This document shows positions 29,002-37,800 of a stretch of 64,000 bases of DNA, piece by piece. Position numbers and translations under genes: made by a program. Under the pieces are notes generated by a model. That model worked only from the letters and a program-made list of their open reading frames with translations. It made no database searches and was not told the DNA's origin. This DNA comes from DATMER01 sp963741305 (GTDB taxonomy: Bacteria; Acidobacteriota; Thermoanaerobaculia; Multivoradales; UBA5704), in assembly GCA_963741305.1 (NCBI GenBank), contig CAVUHL010000003.1, positions 620,001 to 684,000 on the forward strand, written 5' to 3'. The stretch's first letter is position 1, and each line of letters opens with the position of its first letter.

Positions 29002-29731
29002 TGCCGCCAACGCCGCCCATACCGCCCATGCTGCCCACGCCGCCGCGGCTCTCGACCTTGCGCGTGAGCTGCGCGATCTGCTGCGTCTCACGCAGGTGGA
29101 ACTGAAGCGCGTCGCGCAGGTTCCGCATCGTCCGGACGCCTGTGAGGTCGACGCCGATATGGGTCAGCGTCTGGGCGATGCCGGGGTTGATGCCGGACAG
29201 GATGCAGTCGGCGCCCAGCAGGCGGACCGCCTTGGCCATCTTGATGAAATGGTCGGCGGTCTTCGTGTCCATCACGTCGATGCCCGTGATGTCGACGATC
29301 GCGGTACGGGCCTGCTTGGCTACGATCATCTCGAGCAGGGTCTCGGTCATCTCGGCGCTGCGCTGGCTGTCGACGATGCCGACGACCGGCAGGCAGAGGA
29401 CGCCGGCCCAGACTTCGATGATCGGAGTCGAGAGCTCGCGGATGGCGGCCTGCTGGCGCTCGATGGTCTCCAGCTTGGCCTCCAGCTCCCGGTTGGCGGC
29501 CTCATGCTTCGCGAGCGCCTCGGTGAGCGCCCCCTTGGCGGCCCGCAGCTCCTTGACGAAGATCATGAACGCCACCTCGAGCTCGTTGAACTCGTCGTCC
29601 TGCATGTTGCTCTCGAGGAGCGTGATGCAGGCGTCGAACTCATCGACCGAGGCATACGAGAGCGCCTCGATTACGTTCTGGAGGCGGTCGTGCGTGATCT
29701 GAATGGGAACCTCTTCTTCCCTGCTAGCCAT
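28985..29731 (-). CDS. RsbR-like STAS protein (copy 1)
   Basis: A 248-residue protein starting at ATG 29731 (residue 14 of the longest frame; AGGAGAG and AAGG lie upstream). The N-terminal half is helical and differs from copy 2; the linker and STAS domain (LSTPIIEVWAGVLCLPVVGI, AIVDITGIDVMDTKTADHFI) are nearly identical to it. A Gly/Met-rich tail (VGSMGGMGGVGGNGDQF) follows the STAS domain and is absent from copy 2. Function as for RsbR: sensor and scaffold of a stressosome, with Thr phosphorylation by the RsbT-like kinase. The input signal is unknown. Confidence 0.9.
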   Translation of the reverse strand: MASREEEVPIQITHDRLQNVIEALSYASVDEFDACITLLESNMQDDEFNELEVAFMIFVKELRAAKGALTEALAKHEAANRELEAKLETIERQQAAIRELSTPIIEVWAGVLCLPVVGIVDSQRSAEMTETLLEMIVAKQARTAIVDITGIDVMDTKTADHFIKMAKAVRLLGADCILSGINPGIAQTLTHIGVDLTGVRTMRNLRDALQFHLRETQQIAQLTRKVESRGGVGSMGGMGGVGGNGDQF

Positions 29732-29785
29732 CCTTGATCTCTCCTCAGCGGCGCTCCTGGCGCCGCGCAAGCGTCTCTCTGGATA

Positions 29786-30382
29786 CTACTGACCGGCCTG
29801 CTCGCCCCCGAGCAGGGAGTCCGCCTGGTAGCCCATGATCAGGGCCGTGGCGTCGTCATGGTCCCGGCCCCATTGCTCCACGATCCGCCGTGCCACCTCC
29901 GTGGGCGTGCCCGGCAGGCACGTCTTGAAATTGCCGCGGCTCGACACGCCGTCGCTCATCACACAGTAGACGTCGCCCGGCTTCATCTGGAACGACATCA
30001 CCTTGGACGTCCGCAGGTTGTGGCCCACGATCCCCGCGATGCAGAACAGGCTCGGCGCGAGGCCGGAGAGGGCCTGCACCTCGATGTTGCCCACGCCGCA
30101 AAACTCGCCCGCGCCGTCCTCCTCGACCTTCAGGATGCCCACCGCGGCCCCGCGCGTGGCGCGCAGCTCCTTGTGGCAGCGCATCAGCATCGGCTCCACC
30201 GAGAGGTCGAGGTTGCCGCGGATCACCTCCACCGCCTTTTCGGCGGCGACCCAGGACTCGAACCCGTGGCCGAGGCCGTCGATCACCGCGGCGAGGAAGG
30301 TGCCGTTGTTCTCTACAATAACAAAACTGTCCCCGCAGACCGTGAGGCCTTTGAAAGGACGGCTGAATGCTCCCGACTTCAT
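29786..30382 (-). CDS. RsbX-like PP2C/SpoIIE-family serine phosphatase
   Basis: A 198-residue protein whose ATG overlaps the rsbT-like stop by 4 nt. PP2C-family metal-binding motifs are clear: GDSFVI near residue 17, AVIDGLGHG with Asp35, and VMSDGVSSRG with Asp144, with a late DDATALIM. Size and lack of a sensor domain fit RsbX, which dephosphorylates RsbR and RsbS to reset the stressosome, rather than RsbU, which is larger and activated by RsbT. The long N-terminal extension in the frame is an antisense-like artefact and is excluded. Confidence 0.9.
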   Translation of the reverse strand: MKSGAFSRPFKGLTVCGDSFVIVENNGTFLAAVIDGLGHGFESWVAAEKAVEVIRGNLDLSVEPMLMRCHKELRATRGAAVGILKVEEDGAGEFCGVGNIEVQALSGLAPSLFCIAGIVGHNLRTSKVMSFQMKPGDVYCVMSDGVSSRGNFKTCLPGTPTEVARRIVEQWGRDHDDATALIMGYQADSLLGGEQAGQ

Positions 30383-31086
30383 CTTTCTCCTCGGAAGAGG
30401 CAGGTGACCGTCGTGCCGCGGCCCGGGCCGGTGTCGAGGTGGAAGTCGTCCACCAGCTTCTTGACGGCGACGAGGCCCTTGCCCATGCCTCTCTGCGACT
30501 TGTACGTTCCGGCCCAGATCTCGTCCAGCTTGCGCGGCTCGATGCCCGGGCCCTTGTCCGATGCCACGATCTGCAGGGTGGGGCCGCGGTCGTCCTTGGT
30601 GGACTTCAGCTCCACGAACCCCTTGCCGCCGTAGAAGACGATGTTGCGGGCCAGCTCCGAGACCGCTGTCGCCACCTTGACCGAGGTGAACTTCGAGAGC
30701 CCGATCCGCACCGCTTCCGACCATGCCTCCAGGCGGGCGGTGGCAATGTCCTTCTCCTGATCGATGGCGAGGCGCTTCGTGTTGCCAACGGCGTCCGCCG
30801 CCGCTGCGGCTGCCTGGCTGGCCGCCGTCCCCGTCCCTGCCCCGCTTCCGGGCCCGTTGCCGGCGAGCGCCTGCGCGCACGAGGCGATCAGCTCCGCGCT
30901 GTTGCGCCGCGCGAACAGGCGGACCGAGCTCTCGAGCTCGGCCATGATCGCCAGGCGGTCCTGCGCCGTGAGCTGCTGGATTGGACGCGCCGCCAATCCA
31001 CCCAGGCGATTGAAAATGCTGCGCTGCGTGATCGCCGAAATGGTCCCGGCGAGGATCGCCCCGACCTCCGTCTCGACAGTTTTCAT
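30379..31086 (-). CDS. RsbT-like switch kinase with N-terminal extension (copy 1)
   Basis: A 235-residue protein; ATG at 31086 overlaps the RsbS-like stop (ATGA). GHKL boxes: VSELARNIVFYGGKG with Asn148, SDKGPGIE with Asp177, and QRGMGKGLVAVKKLVDDF. The N-terminal about 105 residues (ISAITQRSIFNRLGGLAARP, then an Ala/Gly-rich linker) match the extension of copy 2 and are absent from the Bacillus protein; they may dock the kinase to another partner. Order S-T-X here mirrors rsbS-rsbT-rsbX logic. Confidence 0.87.
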   Translation of the reverse strand: MKTVETEVGAILAGTISAITQRSIFNRLGGLAARPIQQLTAQDRLAIMAELESSVRLFARRNSAELIASCAQALAGNGPGSGAGTGTAASQAAAAAADAVGNTKRLAIDQEKDIATARLEAWSEAVRIGLSKFTSVKVATAVSELARNIVFYGGKGFVELKSTKDDRGPTLQIVASDKGPGIEPRKLDEIWAGTYKSQRGMGKGLVAVKKLVDDFHLDTGPGRGTTVTCLFRGER

Positions 31087-31445
31087 GATTGCAGGAGCTC
31101 GAGCTTCTCCAACGCCAGATCCAGGTTGAGGGCGGTGTGCACCGAGTCGAGCTCGACCCCCATCTCGATGAGGGTCATGGCCACGGCCGGGCGGATGCCC
31201 ACGATGTAGCACTCGGCGCCCATGAACCGCACCGATTTGCCGATGTCGTTGAGGATGCGCGTGATGTAGCTGTCGATGACCTCGACGGCCGACACGTCCA
31301 GGATGACTCCCTTGGCGTCGGCGCTGCGGACGCGCTCCATGAGCGACTCCTGGAGGCCGAGCGCGAGACGGTCGTGCAGCTCCGTCTGGATGCTCACCAG
31401 GAGACAGTTGCGGATCTGGATGATCGGCAGGCTCTCGTCTTTCAC
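31083..31445 (-). CDS. RsbS-like STAS protein (copy 1), first gene of the stressosome-like operon
   Basis: A 120-residue STAS protein. I use GTG at 31445 (GGAGGG just upstream, then VKDESLPIIQIRN); the longer frame adds only an Arg-rich stretch. The phosphorylatable Ser lies in VSAVEVIDSYITRILNDIG. It is about 90% identical to copy 2 over the STAS core. As the first gene of the run its promoter should lie in 31446-31662, where the sequence is less GC-rich (around 31570-31610), but I cannot name a -10/-35 pair. Confidence 0.9.
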   Translation of the reverse strand: MKDESLPIIQIRNCLLVSIQTELHDRLALGLQESLMERVRSADAKGVILDVSAVEVIDSYITRILNDIGKSVRFMGAECYIVGIRPAVAMTLIEMGVELDSVHTALNLDLALEKLELLQS

Positions 31446-31662
31446 GCGATCCCTCCGCCGGGGACGCGCAGCCCGGCCCCTGCGGGACCGCACCGCGCTC
31501 CGGCCATTCCATGCCTCATAGGGGGTTTTCGGGCCAGGTGCCCAGACCCTTACCGGCGATGGGAGTCAGAGTTTTGCACGGACATTTGTAGCACATTGAA
31601 ATGGAGAACGCGAGTAGGGTGCCTTCTGTGTGAGCACCCTGCACCCGGAATGGGCGAAAGCC

Positions 31663-32130
31663 CTAGGTGGGATCGGTGGCGGGGAGGCCTGCGACCTCCT
31701 GGCTACGCAACGTATCGAGGAAGACGCGATCATCCCCCTCGACTATCCGGACCTGGGAGGCGGGGATGCGGACGAGCCGTCCTGCCGGTTGATCTGCGTC
31801 GCGGTCGCGCGGGCTGTCCCTAGGTACTGCGGCGGGGATTGCACCGGCATGCTTCAAGGCTCCGGAATTCTGATTGCCGTAGATCTCCGTCTCCGCCACG
31901 GTCGGGTCGGGATCGGTGAGCTGCGTGGTGCCAGCCTGGCCGGGCAGGATCTCTCCGGGTTGCGGCCGCCCGGGCTGCTCGGCCGCGCCGCGCAGGGTGG
32001 GGACGAGCTCCACGATCAGGAAGCCTTCCCGGGACTCGCGGACCTGGCCGACCCGCACGGCGTCGGCCGAGACCACATCCCAGCCCTCGACATTCACATT
32101 CACATCCACATCGGTAACTCTAAGCGGCAT
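31663..32130 (-). CDS. Hypothetical protein, possibly PRC-barrel-like
   Basis: A 155-residue soluble protein overlapping the upstream small membrane protein by 11 nt. The N-terminal segment VEGWDVVSADAVRVGQVRESREGFLIVEL looks like the strand-turn-strand of PRC-barrel domains (x-G-x-x-V-x-x-A-D-x-x-x-V-G-x-V). A long low-complexity middle rich in Pro, Gly, Asp and Gln follows, then GRLVRIPASQVRIVEGDDRVFL, which could be the closing strands. PRC-barrel proteins occur in RNA processing, photosynthetic reaction centres and stress responses. The match is by eye and weak. Confidence 0.5.
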   Translation of the reverse strand: MPLRVTDVDVNVNVEGWDVVSADAVRVGQVRESREGFLIVELVPTLRGAAEQPGRPQPGEILPGQAGTTQLTDPDPTVAETEIYGNQNSGALKHAGAIPAAVPRDSPRDRDADQPAGRLVRIPASQVRIVEGDDRVFLDTLRSQEVAGLPATDPT

Positions 32131-32353
32131 CCGCCAGGACCTCGGTGGTCAGGACGGCGTACTGCCGCAGGGCGGGAGGCTGCTGCTGAATGGTCACGCC
32201 CACCGCAGAAGCGCCGGTCCCCTCGACCGTGTCGCCGTCGTCGCCGCCCATCATCTGGGAAATGCCCCAGAGCACCAGCGCCAACAGCAGGAGCCCGAGG
32301 ATCCAAGGCAGCATGCTGCGCTTCTCTTTCCGTTCCACTCTGATCTCGGCCAC
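32120..32353 (-). CDS. Small single-pass membrane protein
   Basis: A 77-residue protein starting GTG at 32353, with AAGGAGG about 7 nt upstream. A basic N-terminus (VAEIRVERKEKRS) is followed by one TM helix (LPWILGLLLLALVLWGISQM), then a short acidic/Gly segment (MMGGDDGDTVEG) and a polar tail with QQQ. Topology by the positive-inside rule places the tail outside the membrane. I do not recognise a family. It overlaps and is probably co-translated with the PRC-like gene. Confidence 0.6.
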   Translation of the reverse strand: MAEIRVERKEKRSMLPWILGLLLLALVLWGISQMMGGDDGDTVEGTGASAVGVTIQQQPPALRQYAVLTTEVLADAA

Positions 32354-32491
32354 AAGCGCCTCCTTCTCGTGAGTTGCCGATGCGGAATAACCGCCCCCGC
32401 GTGAAGGGCTCACTGCAAAGAGGGTGCCCAGATCGTCCGCGTGCTTCCGGGTCGCGGGTATAGACTCCGCTCTGACTGAAAGGGGAACCCA

Positions 32492-33760
32492 TTGAAAAGG
32501 ACCGTCCTCCTCCTGCTGCTGGCGCTGGTGTTGCCTCACCTCGGCTTGGCCCAGGCTCCGCCCCCGCCGCCTCCGGCTACTGCGTCCGTTCAGGATCCAG
32601 CCGCGGCCACCGAGGCCTACCTGGCGCGCCTGAGCCCCCAGCAGCGGGAGAAGTCCGACTCCTACTTCGAGGGCGGCTACTGGCTGATCCTCTGGGATTT
32701 CCTCTATGGGTTCGCGGTCGCGGCGCTGCTCCTGGGCACGGGCCTCTCGGCGCGGATGCGCAGCCTGGCCGAGCGGATGGTCCCCTTCCGGCCGCTCCAG
32801 GTCTTCCTCTACTGGCTGCAATACCTGGTGCTGACCACGCTGATCACGTTCCCCCTGGTCCTCTACGTGGGCTTCTTCCGCGAGCACAAATACGGGCTCT
32901 CAAATCAGGCCTTCGGCGAATGGATGATCGACCTGTTCAAGGGGATGGCCGTGGGCGCGCTGCTGGGCGGCCTCGCCGTGATGGGGATCTACGCCATCTT
33001 CCGCAGGTTCCCCCGCACCTGGTGGATCTGGGGCACGGTGGCTTCGGTCGCCTTCCTCGTGGTGGTCATGCTGATCGCGCCGGTCTTCATCGCGCCGCTC
33101 TTCAACACCTACACCGAGCTCGAGGACCCGGACCTGCGCGGTCCGATCCTGTCTCTCGCCCGGTCGAACGGAATTCCGGCCGAGCACGTCTATGTCTTCG
33201 ACGCCTCGAAGCAGACCAAGCGCGTGAGCGCGAACGTGAGCGGCGCGCTTGGGACGATGCGGATCTCCCTCAACGACAACCTCCTGAACCGGGTCTCGCC
33301 GGGCGGGGTTAAGTCGGTGATGGGCCACGAGATGGGCCATTACGTGCTGAACCACGTCTACGAATCGGTGCTCTGGTTCGCGCTCGTGCTGCTGGCGGGC
33401 TTCTCCTTCCTGCGCTGGGGCTACGACCGGGCGGTGGCGCGCTGGGGAGGCCGCTGGGGGGTGAGGGGGATCGACGATCCGGCTGGCCTGCCGCTCCTGG
33501 CGGTCCTCTTCTCGGTCTTCTTCTTCGTGATGACCCCGCTCAACAACACCTACATCCGGGTCAACGAAGCCGAGGCGGACATGTTCGGCCTCAACGCCGC
33601 CCGCGAGCCCGACGGCTTCGCGGAGACCGCGCTCCTCCTCGGCGAATACCGCAAGCTCAAGCCAGGCCCGATCGAAGAGTGGATCTTCTTCGATCACCCG
33701 AGCGGCTACCAGCGGATCCTGATGGCGATGAACTGGAAGAAGGAGAACGGGGGGAGGTGA
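32492..33760 (+). CDS. M48-family membrane metalloprotease (Ste24-like)
   Basis: A 422-residue membrane protease starting at TTG 32492, preceded by AAGGGGA. The zinc motif HEMGH is at residues 279-283 inside SVMGHEMGHYVLNHVYES; the third ligand is the Glu of NEAEADMFGL near residue 359. Seven or so TM helices surround it, and TYTELEDPDLRGPILSLA plus FDASKQTKRVSANVSG are CAAX-protease/Ste24 hallmarks. Bacterial members degrade or process membrane proteins under stress; there is no prenylated CAAX substrate to expect. A signal-like N-terminus (MKRTVLLLLLALVLPHLGLA) and a proline run precede the first helix. Confidence 0.92.
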   Translation: MKRTVLLLLLALVLPHLGLAQAPPPPPPATASVQDPAAATEAYLARLSPQQREKSDSYFEGGYWLILWDFLYGFAVAALLLGTGLSARMRSLAERMVPFRPLQVFLYWLQYLVLTTLITFPLVLYVGFFREHKYGLSNQAFGEWMIDLFKGMAVGALLGGLAVMGIYAIFRRFPRTWWIWGTVASVAFLVVVMLIAPVFIAPLFNTYTELEDPDLRGPILSLARSNGIPAEHVYVFDASKQTKRVSANVSGALGTMRISLNDNLLNRVSPGGVKSVMGHEMGHYVLNHVYESVLWFALVLLAGFSFLRWGYDRAVARWGGRWGVRGIDDPAGLPLLAVLFSVFFFVMTPLNNTYIRVNEAEADMFGLNAAREPDGFAETALLLGEYRKLKPGPIEEWIFFDHPSGYQRILMAMNWKKENGGR

Positions 33761-33805
33761 GCCCGTGGACCCTGGCCGCACCCCCGAAGCTGGTGACGTG
33801 CAACC

Positions 33806-34291
33806 TCAACCGCGGCGTGCCGCCTCGATTGCGGCGATGTCGATCTTTTGCATCTCCATCATCGCATCGAACGCGCGCTTGGCGACGGCGGGATCGGGAT
33901 CGGTTACCGCTTCCGTCAGCACCACCGGGGTAATCTGCCAGGACAAGCCCCATTTGTCCTTGCACCAGCCGCACGCACTCTCTTGGCCGCCGTTGCCGAC
34001 GATTGCGTTCCAGTAACGGTCCGTTTCGGCCTGGTCGTCGGTTGCGACCTGAAACGAGAATGCTTCGTTGTGCTTGAACGCTGGTCCACCATTGAGCCCG
34101 AGGCAGGGAATTCCCAACACGGTAAACTCCACCGTCAACACATCCCCTTCTTTCCCGGACGGAAAGTCTCCCGGTGCACGGTGCACCGCGCCAACGGATG
34201 AATCGGGAAAGGTACTGGCGTAAAACCGCGCCGCGTCCTCGGCGTCGTTATCGTACCAAAGGCAAATCGTGTTCTTTGCTGGCTTCGCCAT
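33806..34291 (-). CDS. VOC-superfamily PhnB-like protein
   Basis: A 161-residue soluble protein. I start at ATG 34291, with GGAGG upstream, rather than the earlier in-frame codon. The sequence (ICLWYDNDAEDAARFYASTF, FTVLGIPCLGLNGGPAFKHN, AFSFQVATDDQAETDRYWNA, CGWCKDKWGLSWQITPVVL) matches the PhnB / '3-demethylubiquinone-9 3-methyltransferase domain' group of the vicinal oxygen chelate fold. The C-terminal AFDAMMEMQKIDIAAIEAA is also typical. Despite the family name, these are not shown to be methyltransferases, and the biochemical role is unknown. Confidence 0.9.
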   Translation of the reverse strand: MAKPAKNTICLWYDNDAEDAARFYASTFPDSSVGAVHRAPGDFPSGKEGDVLTVEFTVLGIPCLGLNGGPAFKHNEAFSFQVATDDQAETDRYWNAIVGNGGQESACGWCKDKWGLSWQITPVVLTEAVTDPDPAVAKRAFDAMMEMQKIDIAAIEAARRG

Positions 34292-34374
34292 GTCACTTCC
34301 TCCATCGTAATGAGCCGCCAAAGGGCAAGAGAAATACTACCTCAGAGTCCTGGGTGAGACACTCGGAAGCGGCG

Positions 34375-34877
34375 CGAAAGACTATAGAGGCACCCGGAAG
34401 AGTTCTGCTCCAAAAAATTGGCGTCGGGCGCTCCGGAATTCAATCTATTGGAGCCGAAATCAATTCGAGCCCGCCAGAATCAATTCTGACGTCCTCGAAA
34501 TGAATTCCGGTGCGTAAAAATGATAACGGGTGCTCCGGAATTGAATTCGAAGGCATCGTGATTCAATCTATTGGAGTCTAAATCAATTCTGATCCACTAG
34601 ATTGGAATCCGGCGCACTGTTATCCAATCTATTGGAGCCGAAATCAATTCGAGTGCCTCCGAATTCTAAACCAGGGCACTCTTATCCAATCTATTGGAGC
34701 CGAATTGATTCTGGCGCGCTCAAAGTCTTTCCGAGCGTGCCGGATTCGATTCTAAGGCGCTCGAAGTCTTTCCCGAAGCGCCAGATTCGAATCTGAAGCG
34801 CCGGAAGCCTCTTCGGGCGCTCCGAATTCGAATCGAGCGTGCTCAAAGAGATCTCGGGCAGGCTGAATCCAATCCTG
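34375..34877. repeat. Array B: AT-richer island with about 20.5-nt periodicity
   Basis: The largest gap without a gene (34292-34885) is filled mostly by this array of about 22-24 degenerate units. AATT/AATC cores recur at 34462, 34482, 34503, 34544, 34565, 34585, 34606, 34626 and 34646, giving 20-21 nt steps. Higher-order copies are clear: CAATCTATTGGAG at 34441, 34564, 34625 and 34687 (123, 61 and 62 nt apart), and blocks starting AAGTCTTT/AAGCCTCT/AAGAGATCT at 34723, 34764, 34805 and 34846 (exactly 41 nt apart). No reading frame spans it. The left boundary is approximate. Nothing else is visible in 34292-34374. Confidence 0.85.
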
Positions 34878-34885
34878 TGAACCTC

Positions 34886-37800
34886 TTAGGGCAGCGAGAC
34901 CGACGTCTCGCCCGTCCCGGGTGTGACTACCGATCCGCTCCAGACGCGGCCGTCCGAGGCTTCGGCGATCACAGCCCAGACGCCGGCTGGCACTCCGTCG
35001 ACGGTCGCGTTGCCTCCGGTCACGCTCCAGGTCTGCGTAATCACTCCGCCGGGACCCAGCGTCCAGAACGGCTCCTGTCCCTGGCGGAGAAGCTTGAGCG
35101 TGGCGAGCCGGTTCTCGGTGGTCAGGTCCGGGATGCGGACGTGGAGGCGTCCCGCGGACGGCAGCGTCAGGGGCACCGGTTCGCCAGGGGCTGTGACCGT
35201 CGCCATGGCGACGCCTCCTCCCGGGGCGCTCACGGTCAACTGCCAGGTCCCCGCGGGCAGGCTGGAAAGCTCCGCGGTGCCGGACTTCTGCACGTAGGTC
35301 CCCGCGAGCACCGTCGCTCCCTCGCCGTTCCGCGCCAGGACGTGGAGCATGGGCGGCGCTTGCCCGGAGGCGAGGCGGACCTGGAGGTCGAGGCCGCTGG
35401 CCGGGGTCAGGCCCAGGTCCAGGGATGCCTGCTGGCCTCCGGTTACGGAGACCTCCCGCTCGGACGGCGCGTAGCCGTTGGCGCTGACGCCGAGGCGATA
35501 GGTCCCTGGCGGGACGTGGAGGATCTGGAAGCTGCCGTCCGGCTGGCTGGAGTCGCTGATCACGAACTCCGGCCCCTTCGTCGGACGCAGGGTGATGACC
35601 GCGCCGGAGACGGCTTCGCCGCTTCCATCCTCCCCGACCCGGCCGCCGATCGTGCCCGCCTCGAGAAGGATCTCCACCTCGCGGCTCTCGTGCAGGTCCA
35701 GGGTGTCGTTGTGGATGATCATCCGCTCCGTGTTCTTCACCCCGAGCCAGTAGCGGTCCGGCTCCAGGTCTTTCAAAATGAAGCCGCCGTCGGAGCCGCT
35801 GATGACGCTGCGCTCGATGCTGAAGCGCTCGCCCCGGACCGAGACCGTGCTCGTGCCGAGAGGCTCGCCGTCGAAGAGAACCCGGCCGGAGAGGGTCACC
35901 CGCGGGCTGAACTCCAGGTCGCGCTGGATCTGCCGGTCGGAGGGACCGACCGGCACGCGTGCCTCGACCTGCCGCTCCCCCTGCCAGAGCGAGGCGCGCA
36001 GCAGCCAGTCGCCCGCCTCGAGCTCCCGGACCTCGAACCGGCCTTCCGAATCGAGGCTTGCCCGGCGCTCGGCCGCCTCGCCACGGGCGATCACCGCGAC
36101 CACTGCCAGCTCTTCCGGGGACAGGCCGAGCACTCTGCCGCTGACCGTAGCCCCCTGGCGCAGCACGATCTCGAGCCCCTCGACCGGCCGGTCCGCGACC
36201 ACGACGGGCTTGGGCAGCTCCGCGGCGGCAAGGCCGGATGCGGCCGCCTGAAGGCGGTAGCTGCCCGGGGCGACCGGTTGCAGAATGAAGCCGCCGTCCT
36301 CTCCTGTCCGCACCCGGTGCTGGCGCAGCTCGGAGCGGTCCTGGGTGGTGAGCTCCACCTCCGCGGCAACGACGGGTTTCCCTTCGCCGTCGATCACGCG
36401 GCCCGTCACCTCGACCCCGGCTTCGAGCTCGACGTCGAGGCGGTTGGTGCCCTCCTCGATCGAGACGGAGCGCACCACGCGCCTGTAATGGGGATGGAGG
36501 ACGTGCATCTCCCGCCGGCCGGGTGCGACGCCGTCGATGGAGTAGACACCTTCGGCGTCGGAAACGGCGGAGCCGGGATCAACCGCGATGCGGACTGCCG
36601 CCACTGGCTTGCCCTCGGTGGTCATGACCCGGCCCTCGATCCGGGCGCCGCGCCGGAGGACGAGTGTCAGCTCGGGAGAGGGATCCGGCTGCGGGAGGGT
36701 GAGCTTCAGCTCCTCGGCGGGGATGAAGCCCTGCGCCTTCACGTCGAGCCTCACCTCACCCTTGGGCGCGTCCGCGATCTCGAAGCGCCCTTCCGCGTTC
36801 GACAGGGCCGAGCGCTGGATCGCCGCTCCGACGGGCCGCCGGTGCAGATCGCCTTCCAGGACCGCCTGCCAGGTGAGGCCGACCTCCGCGCCGCTCACGG
36901 CTTCGCCCTCCTCGTCGAGGACGCGCCCGCTGAGCGCTGCCGCCGGCTCCAGCCGGATGAGGACCGGCCCGCTGCCGGGGGGCCGTACGCCCCGTACCTC
37001 CTTGCCGAGGTAGCCGTCCGCCTTCACGAGCAGGTGGTGCGCGACGCCCCGGTGGAGATCGCCGAGGGAGAAGCTCCCGTCGCGGCCGGTCACGGCATCG
37101 GGCTTCCTGCCCCGCGGTAGCTGGGCTGCCGGCAGGCGTTCCACGAGGAAGACCTCGGCTTCGGGGACCGCCTTGCCGCCGGGGTCCACTACCCGGCCCG
37201 TGAGGCGCGCCCCGGGGTTGAGGATCACCGCGCCGAGATCGAAAGATCCCTTGCACGAGGGGCCGACGCGGACCGTCCGGCGCAGCGCCGGGGCGTAGCC
37301 GGGCTTGCGCACCTCGAGGTCCACCTCCGCCGCCGGGCTCTCCGGGATCGAGAACCGCCCCGCCGGGTCGCTCTCGATTGCCGGTGGGGATGGGCCTCGG
37401 TCCGGCTGCTCTCTGCCAGCCCGGCGCGCCGGCCGCAGGAAGACCCGGGCTGCGGCGACCGGCTGCCCCTCCGGATCGCGGAGAAGGCCGCGAACGGCGC
37501 AGGCCGGCTGGAGCTGGACCGTGACCGGCGCAGCGTCCCTGGAGGTCACGATGCTGCGCGCCACCGGGAAGAAGCCGGGCATGGCCACTCTCAATTCGTA
37601 CTCCTCGCCCGCCTTCAACTGCCGTAGCTCGAAGCCGCCGGCCGGGCTGGCGGCCGCCCTGTCCGCGACCGGATCGTAGGGTGAGAACGTCCGGGTCCCG
37701 AGTGCCGAGGCGTGGATGGCGATTACCGAGGCCCCGGCCAGCGGCTTGCCCTTCGGCCCGAGGACCGAGCCCCGGATCCTGACCGCGCGCTCCAGCGCCA

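Noticed and set aside
31616..31640. Hairpin AGGGTGC/GCACCCT as a terminator for the PRC-like gene
   Set aside because: The 11-nt loop and lack of a T-run on either strand make it a weak candidate; not listed as a feature.
34602..34796. 64-residue ORF in array B
   Set aside because: The array's 20-nt slips break phase, so no repeated peptide is kept, and there is no ribosome-binding site.
34375..34877. CRISPR array
   Set aside because: Units are degenerate, contiguous and without unique spacers, and no cas genes are near.
34877..37120. Forward ORF of 747 codons opposite the repeat protein
   Set aside because: Antisense to a signal-peptide-bearing repeat protein; its apparent repetition derives from the opposite strand.
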